Source: an uncultured Chlamydiaceae bacterium
GTDB taxonomy: Bacteria; Chlamydiota; Chlamydiia; Chlamydiales; Parachlamydiaceae
Assembly: GCA_945957185.1 (NCBI GenBank)
Contig: CAMFKA010000067.1
Span: 1-9,857 of the forward strand
Reading direction: 5' to 3'
Length of the DNA stretch: 9,857 bases
Part shown: positions 5,947 to 9,857 of the stretch, piece after piece
Position numbering within the stretch: the first letter of the stretch is position 1
Layout: the number at the start of each line of letters is the position of its first letter
Program-made: the position numbers and the translations under genes
Notes under the pieces: model-generated
Seen by the model: the letters and a program-made list of their open reading frames with translations, nothing else
What the model was told of the DNA's origin: nothing
Database searches by the model: none

Positions 5947-6290
5947 ACCACTGAGCCCATGAACCCAAAACTTTCTCTAGCTGGGTATGGCTATTTCAGG
6001 TTGGAGTGAATTGTGTTCTATGCCGCGGATGCGGCTAAGGCAAGTAGCCACAGGCGTGAGCGTGTGGTGAAATTGTAAACAAAATAGAGCCGCGAATGCG
6101 GCGACAGGCTTCTGCGTGACCTTCTGTCGCCGCATTCGCGGCTCTGCATTAATATCATCGTTACCACACGCTCACGCGTGTGGCTACATGCTTTAGCCGC
6201 ATTCGCGGCATAGGACACGCTTCCTTCAAACCAGAAGTAGCCACACTCCCCCAGCTCATCCCTCCTCTGTGCTCTCAGTGGCTCAGTGGT
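5947..6290. repeat. 344-bp imperfect palindromic element filling a convergent intergenic gap
   Basis: The whole 350-base gap between the FUSC stop codon (5943) and the phosphatase stop codon (6294) is occupied by nested inverted repeats around one axis at 6115.5. From outside inward the pairs are: ACCACTGAGCC (5947-5957 with 6280-6290; axis shifted 3 bases); AGCTGGG (5979-5985 with 6250-6256; shifted 2 bases); a 15-base pair with 13 matches (5988-6002 with 6229-6243); a long pair at 6013-6050 and 6181-6218 with a few mismatches; a 25-base pair with one mismatch (6044-6068 with 6163-6187); and a perfect 22-base pair (6086-6107 with 6124-6145) around a 16-base loop. A 17-by-17-base internal bulge (6069-6085, 6146-6162) lies between the last two. 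There is no transposase. The short frame inside it (6018-6218, minus) is a by-product of the repeat. I see no target duplication at the ends. Confidence 0.85.
6086..6145. terminator. Central perfect hairpin, possible bidirectional terminator
   Basis: Two 22-base arms (6086-6107 and 6124-6145) are perfectly complementary and enclose a 16-base loop. The hairpin lies between two convergent genes and reads the same from both strands, so it could block transcription from either side. No U-tract follows on either strand, so it is not a classical rho-independent terminator. A terminator role is inferred from position only. Confidence 0.35.
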
Positions 6291-6293
6291 TAA

Positions 6294-7550
6294 CTATCGT
6301 TCGATCACTAGCGTATCGATTATGTTGCCGTTGTCATCGTAAGCAGTGATTTGAGCACTTTCTTTTGTTGCTTTTACAAAGATAACATTCCTCGCTTGTT
6401 CCGCTTTAGCGAGGTACCACCTGTCCTTCTTTGGGCGACGTGGTGACTTGATTCCCCAAGAACCATCTCCTAAATAAACAGTCCCTTTAGGATCGTTTTT
6501 GCCATTTTTGATAGGAACGGTGCGTTTGTAGGTGTGATCATGATGTTCAAATCCCACCTCCAAACCAAATGCATCAAAAATGGGGAGCCAATGCCTTCGG
6601 ATTGCCACGGCATATTTGAGGTTCACATCGCGCGCTGAAGGGTAAGAAGGGACGTGATAAAAAGCAAACTTACGAGGAAAATCTTTCCTTTCCTTTAAGG
6701 TTTGAAATAACCAAGACGCTTGCTCTCCACTAATGGAAGCAGTATGTCCTGAGTCGAGTGCGATGATAGTCATGTCTTTTCCAAAATCAATCTCGCGATA
6801 GACTGTAGGAGCCTCGCCGATGAAAAGCTGGTAAAAGATATCCGCTACTTCTTTCGTTTCATTGTAGCCACCATCAAGATCGTGGTTTCCAATCGTAGCG
6901 GCAAGGGGGATTAGGCGGCCATCGGGATCTACCATGTCCTCACTCCATGCCTGTAACCAATCTACCCAGCGATTTCGTTTTGTCATCCTTAAATTAATTT
7001 TGGCCAAAATATCGTCTGTCCACTGGATAACGCTCTCAGGAAGTACGGAGAGACGGGAATGAGCATAAGCAATATCGCCGCCAAGCAAAACAAAATCGGG
7101 ATTTTTAGAAGCGACCAAGCGATTCATCTTTCTGACGTATTCAATCCCGTCGTGATAGATATCTCCTCCGGCAGCAAAAGTAACAGGGCGAGACAATCCC
7201 TTGGAAAGGGTTTTGAAATGGTATGTTTCCCCCCCCTTCTTAATTTTAAAGCGGTAGGTGGTATCAGATTTCAGTCCTGTTAAAACAACTCGATGAACGT
7301 TTAGCGCTGGTGTCAATGGTAATGTGGAATGGGTTCCTGTTGCCTTATACCACTGCGCCTCCCCCTCTTCTACAAAGATGAGGGTGCTTTTCTTTCGCGA
7401 TTCCGGAGTGACCCATTGAATAGCCATTTGCTCGTCGGGATGCGTTTGAAGCAACGTATACACTGCGATGGGATCCCAACCTGTCAACGCTGCAGCTAAT
7501 AGCAGAGAGAGCAGAAGGCTTCTACAAAAGACACTCCGGTATGTTATCAT
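6294..7550 (-). CDS. Secreted purple-acid-phosphatase-like metallophosphatase
   Basis: A 418-residue exported phosphoesterase. An N-terminal signal peptide (about 1-23, SLLLSLLLAAALTG, no lipobox Cys) is followed by a fibronectin-III-like domain (about 28-115: MAIQWVTP, then LTGLKSDTTYRFKI) as in purple acid phosphatases, and then the metallophosphatase domain. All seven expected metal-ligand positions are present: Asp130 (GGDIYHDG), Asp159 and Tyr162 (GGDIAYA), Asn222 (IGNHD), His299 (YHVPSY), and His337 and His339 (EHHDHTYKR). It is probably active on phosphate esters outside the inner membrane; the substrate is unknown. The start directly follows the htpG stop codon (TAGATG), with GGAGGG inside the last htpG codons, so expression depends on htpG transcription and probably on coupled translation. 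A run of eight G on the coding strand (7229-7236, Lys105-Glu108) could slip and would truncate the protein before the first metal ligand. It ends three bases from the large palindrome. Confidence 0.92.
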   Translation of the reverse strand: MITYRSVFCRSLLLSLLLAAALTGWDPIAVYTLLQTHPDEQMAIQWVTPESRKKSTLIFVEEGEAQWYKATGTHSTLPLTPALNVHRVVLTGLKSDTTYRFKIKKGGETYHFKTLSKGLSRPVTFAAGGDIYHDGIEYVRKMNRLVASKNPDFVLLGGDIAYAHSRLSVLPESVIQWTDDILAKINLRMTKRNRWVDWLQAWSEDMVDPDGRLIPLAATIGNHDLDGGYNETKEVADIFYQLFIGEAPTVYREIDFGKDMTIIALDSGHTASISGEQASWLFQTLKERKDFPRKFAFYHVPSYPSARDVNLKYAVAIRRHWLPIFDAFGLEVGFEHHDHTYKRTVPIKNGKNDPKGTVYLGDGSWGIKSPRRPKKDRWYLAKAEQARNVIFVKATKESAQITAYDDNGNIIDTLVIER

Positions 7551-9407
7551 CTATCCCTCCGTTTGTAGCTTTTGCGCTAAATGGTCCGCCAAAGTCTCTA
7601 GCACGCGGTTGCTGCGAGAAACAAATTCGTTTAAAGCGGTTGGATCCATCTCTCTTTGGGAAAGAAGGGCAAGCTCGTAAGTTTCTTTTACAAGGTCACT
7701 AGCCAGCTCGGGGTTCGATTTATCGAGCTTGCGAATCGATTCCATCAGCTTACTGTTGGTATTCACGACAAAAGTGCGTTTTCCAAAAAGACCAGTGTCC
7801 ACTCCTTTGGGATCCATCCGCAGCATGTAGTCGCGGAAACGGCGTTGCTGCTCATCGATGACGATCACGCCGGGAATTGAGTCGAGTGTCAAGCTTTTGG
7901 CTTCCACATCGACGTGGTCGTTCGATAGCTTCGATTTGACAAAGTCGACGAGATGTGCAGCGTCTGTGCGCCCTTCGGAGTCGACAACGACTTTTTCGCG
8001 GGAGCTGTCGACCATCGCATCGTCGATGGAGGAATCCACGCGCGAGAATTTCGCGTTTGTCAGTTTTCTTTCCAGGTGATCGATCACGTAGGCATCGATA
8101 GGAGAGTCTGCCACTAACACTTCGATGCCCTTTGCTTTTAGAGCCTCGCTGAAGTGAGCACCATGAAGCTCATCGCGGGTGTAGTAGATTTTATCTTTTG
8201 TTTTTTCTCGATTTCTTTCCAGGTAGTCTTCGATGGTCGTCCATTCTCCTGCGGTGTTTCTCCATACAAGGAATTCTTTGCTCCGTTCATAAAATTTGTC
8301 ATCTTCGATGCAACCAAATTTCACGATGACAGACACATCTTTCCAGCACTCCAGAAAGCGTTCTCTTTCGTTGCGATAGAGAACAGAGAGGCTATCGGAA
8401 ACTTTTTTAGAGATGTGCGTCGACAGCTGACGGACCGTACGATCCATCTGCAAATAGCTTCTGGAAACGTTTAGTGGGATGTCGGGGCTATCAATCACTC
8501 CTTTTAATGCCATCAAATAGTTAGGAATGACATCTTTACAGTTATCTGAAACAAAAACACGATTGCAAAATAGTTTTACAGTGTTTTTGTTAAAATCGAT
8601 CTCTTGCTTGATTTTGGGAAAATATAGAATCCCCTTCAAGTGGAAAGGGTAATCCACATTCAAATGTACCCAAAATAGAGGGTCGCTATCCGCAGGGTAA
8701 AGGTGGCGATAGAAGTTTTTGTAGTCCTCTTCAGTGCACTCTGCGATAGGTTTAATCCACAGCGGCTCTTCCGTATTGATGCGTTGACCATTCAGATAGA
8801 TCGGATAGGGCAAAAATGCGCAGTAGTGATCTAAAATTTCACGAATGCGCTTCTCTTCCAAAAACTCGTCGTTATCTGCGCCTACATGCAAAATAATCTC
8901 TGTGCCGCGTTCGGTGCGAGTTCCTTTTTCGATGGTGTATTGCGAGGACGCTCCATCGCACGACCAAAATACCGGTTCGGCTCCGGCAACATAGGAAAGC
9001 GTGTTTAGCGACACTTTGTCGGCCGCCATGTATGCGGAGTAGAATCCTAAACCGAAGTGACCGATAATTTGATCGTTTTCGCTACCGGTCTTGTATTTTT
9101 CTAAGAAATCTTCGGCGCCGGAAAAAGCGATCTGAGCGATATATTTTCGCACTTCGTCGGCAGTCATCCCAATCCCTGTGTCGGTAAAAGTCAAGGTGCG
9201 AGCGTCTTTATTCAGAGTGACATCGATTCTAAATTCCTCATCTTTGCACTGCAACTCTCCGCGATCGCGTAAAATTTTTGTTTTATATATCGCGTCGCAG
9301 GCGTTGGACACCAATTCTCTCACGAAAATGTCGCGATCGGAATAGAGAGCTTTTTTAATAATCGGCAGGATGTTTTCACTGTGAATTTCCAAACTTTCTG
9401 TTGTCAT
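7551..9407 (-). CDS. htpG: Molecular chaperone HtpG (bacterial Hsp90)
   Basis: An ATP-dependent, homodimeric cytoplasmic chaperone, here 618 residues, close to E. coli HtpG (624), hence complete. The N-terminal GHKL ATPase domain shows RELVSNACDAI (Glu31, Asn35, Asp38), DTGIGM (76-81), the lid and glycine motif IGHFGLGFYSAY (115-126) and GTEIILHV (168-175). The middle domain has YPFHLKGILYFPK, NRVFVSD and the segment KGVIDSPDIPLNVSR (302-316), whose Arg316 corresponds to the conserved phosphate-contacting Arg. The C-terminal dimerisation domain follows, with no eukaryotic MEEVD tail. The start at 9407 is chosen over the in-frame ATG four codons upstream because GAGGA (9413-9417) is five bases before it and the upstream ATG has no binding site. 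Lead gene of a two-gene unit with the phosphatase. No CIRCE element is seen upstream. Confidence 0.97.
   Translation of the reverse strand: MTTESLEIHSENILPIIKKALYSDRDIFVRELVSNACDAIYKTKILRDRGELQCKDEEFRIDVTLNKDARTLTFTDTGIGMTADEVRKYIAQIAFSGAEDFLEKYKTGSENDQIIGHFGLGFYSAYMAADKVSLNTLSYVAGAEPVFWSCDGASSQYTIEKGTRTERGTEIILHVGADNDEFLEEKRIREILDHYCAFLPYPIYLNGQRINTEEPLWIKPIAECTEEDYKNFYRHLYPADSDPLFWVHLNVDYPFHLKGILYFPKIKQEIDFNKNTVKLFCNRVFVSDNCKDVIPNYLMALKGVIDSPDIPLNVSRSYLQMDRTVRQLSTHISKKVSDSLSVLYRNERERFLECWKDVSVIVKFGCIEDDKFYERSKEFLVWRNTAGEWTTIEDYLERNREKTKDKIYYTRDELHGAHFSEALKAKGIEVLVADSPIDAYVIDHLERKLTNAKFSRVDSSIDDAMVDSSREKVVVDSEGRTDAAHLVDFVKSKLSNDHVDVEAKSLTLDSIPGVIVIDEQQRRFRDYMLRMDPKGVDTGLFGKRTFVVNTNSKLMESIRKLDKSNPELASDLVKETYELALLSQREMDPTALNEFVSRSNRVLETLADHLAQKLQTEG
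7555..7560 (-). promoter_or_regulatory. Phosphatase ribosome binding site inside the end of htpG
   Basis: GGAGGG on the minus strand ends four bases before the phosphatase ATG and lies within the last codons of htpG, whose TAG stop directly abuts that ATG. This is a strong site in a coupled arrangement. Confidence 0.75.
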
Positions 9408-9412
9408 GCTTT

Positions 9413-9417
9413 TCCTC
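9413..9417 (-). promoter_or_regulatory. Ribosome binding site deciding the htpG start
   Basis: GAGGA on the minus strand lies five bases before the ATG at 9407 and overlaps the alternative upstream ATG (9417-9419), which has only CTTAAAA before it. Confidence 0.7.
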
Positions 9418-9442
9418 ATTTTTAAGTTGGTCGAAAACCGTC

Positions 9443-9448
9443 ATTCTA
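9443..9448 (-). promoter_or_regulatory. Possible htpG -10 element
   Basis: TAGAAT on the minus strand (five of six consensus) would give a leader of roughly 29 bases. No convincing -35 box is found 16-18 bases upstream, and no CIRCE operator or sigma32-type CCCCAT box is seen. Assignment is weak. Confidence 0.3.
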
Positions 9449-9496
9449 ACGAATCTCGCTGTATTCACGCTACGAGAATATCCCAAATTTAACTCC

Positions 9497-9526
9497 TTGA
9501 ATTTTTTGCTCCAAAGCGCTTATAAT
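9497..9526 (+). promoter_or_regulatory. Sigma70-type promoter of trhO
   Basis: TTGAAT (9497-9502) and a perfect TATAAT (9521-9526) are separated by 18 bases. The transcript would start near 9533 and carry a leader of about 26 bases. This is one of the two best promoters in the window. Confidence 0.75.
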
Positions 9527-9558
9527 GGGCATGTTCGAAAAATAAATAGGTAATCTTT

Positions 9559-9857
9559 ATGGATTCTCTTCCCTATACCGTTCTTGCATACTACATCTTC
9601 ACCCCCATCAACGACCCGCGCCATGAAGTGGCCCTTCATAAAGCTTTTTTTGAAGATAAAGACATCACCTCCCGCATCTACATCTCCGAAGAGGGAATCA
9701 ACGGACAAATGTCAGCCGCCAATTCCGATGCCGAACTTTACATCGAATGGATGCATTCTCGCCCGCAATTTCAAAACGTCGTTTTTAAAAAACATTACTA
9801 TCACGAGCAAGCCTTCCCTAGAAAAACCGTCAAATACCGCAAGCACCTTGTCGGTTA
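9559..9857 (+). CDS. trhO: tRNA uridine hydroxylase TrhO (UPF0176, YceA-type rhodanese), 5' part
   Basis: The first 99 residues run off the right edge. TrhO uses a rhodanese-fold domain to hydroxylate U34 of certain tRNAs (ho5U) in an O2-dependent way. Visible here is the N-terminal UPF0176 domain: TVLAYYIF (7-14), RIYISEEGINGQMSA (39-53, the SEEGING signature of the family), and AFPRKTVKYRKHLVG (85-99), just before the expected rhodanese domain. The catalytic Cys lies beyond the window. The arrangement ALHKAFF followed by RIYISEEGINGQ closely follows chlamydial homologues as I recall them, and is the main taxonomic clue in the window. AGG at 9548-9550 lies eight bases upstream of the start, and a strong promoter sits before it. 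Divergent from htpG. Confidence 0.9.
   Translation, partial: MDSLPYTVLAYYIFTPINDPRHEVALHKAFFEDKDITSRIYISEEGINGQMSAANSDAELYIEWMHSRPQFQNVVFKKHYYHEQAFPRKTVKYRKHLVG

Noticed and set aside
6018..6218. A 66-codon open frame on the minus strand
   Set aside because: It coincides with the 206-bp inner palindrome, and its low-complexity Ala/Ser/Arg composition follows from the repeat units. There is no ribosome binding site.
9420..9500. CIRCE operator or heat-shock sigma promoter upstream of htpG
   Set aside because: No TTAGCACTC/GAGTGCTAA pair and no CCCCAT-type -10 box is present; the imperfect TCTCG/CGAGA pair there is too weak.
9520..9708. A 62-codon open frame on the minus strand opposite trhO
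   Set aside because: It overlaps the promoter and the well-supported start of trhO on the other strand and has no family features.
1..9857. CRISPR arrays, tRNA or rRNA genes, transposases, toxin-antitoxin or phage genes
   Set aside because: Looked for on both strands; no spaced direct repeats, cloverleaf-like sequence or matching protein motifs were seen.

Overview
The window most likely comes from a chlamydia-like bacterium (Chlamydiae, probably an environmental or parachlamydial lineage). The strongest clue is the truncated gene at the right edge. From memory, its N-terminus closely follows chlamydial TrhO/UPF0176 proteins (a segment reading RIYISEEGINGQ, then VKYRK). Supporting clues are a protein with a bilobed hydrophobic segment, as in chlamydial inclusion-membrane proteins, moderate GC content (judged by eye), and several family-less proteins between housekeeping genes. 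This is recognition without a database search, so the phylum is probable and the genus unknown. No rRNA, tRNA, CRISPR array, transposase, integrase or phage gene was seen.

Layout. Left part (1-1900): the 5' end of a minus-strand gene with a near-consensus promoter lying almost on its start codon; a divergent small protein with a membrane segment at each end (135-611); and a minus-strand Inc-like membrane protein (608-1819) that meets the previous gene tail to tail at a shared TTAA. Middle part (1935-5943): an exported SUMF1/FGE-fold protein (minus) and the oxygen-dependent coproporphyrinogen oxidase HemF (plus) diverge from a 109-base region with overlapping promoter-like elements. HemF is followed on the same strand by a Pro/Ser-rich protein of unknown function, overlapping by 4 bases a six-helix FUSC/aromatic-acid-exporter-type membrane protein. 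Right part (6294-9857): htpG and a secreted purple-acid-phosphatase-like enzyme form a minus-strand pair with no spacer. Facing away from htpG is trhO, with a very good sigma70-type promoter.

The most unusual non-coding feature fills the 350-base gap between the convergent FUSC and phosphatase genes. It is an imperfect inverted repeat of about 344 bp (5947-6290), with successive arm segments centred on or close to one axis at 6115.5, and it stops 3 bases short of each flanking stop codon. Inside are four copies of a small self-complementary GC-rich unit. It looks like a non-autonomous palindromic repeat (REP/BIME or MITE type) and could also end transcription from both sides.

The genes do not form one pathway. 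They cover heme synthesis (HemF), protein folding (HtpG), tRNA modification (TrhO), export or envelope functions (FUSC protein, secreted phosphatase, exported SUMF1-fold protein), and possible host-interaction proteins (the Inc-like protein and, more speculatively, the Pro/Ser-rich protein). No multi-gene novel defence or biosynthetic system is evident. The items most worth following up are the large palindromic element, the Inc candidate, the apparently leaderless gene at the left edge, and a G8 tract inside the phosphatase gene.
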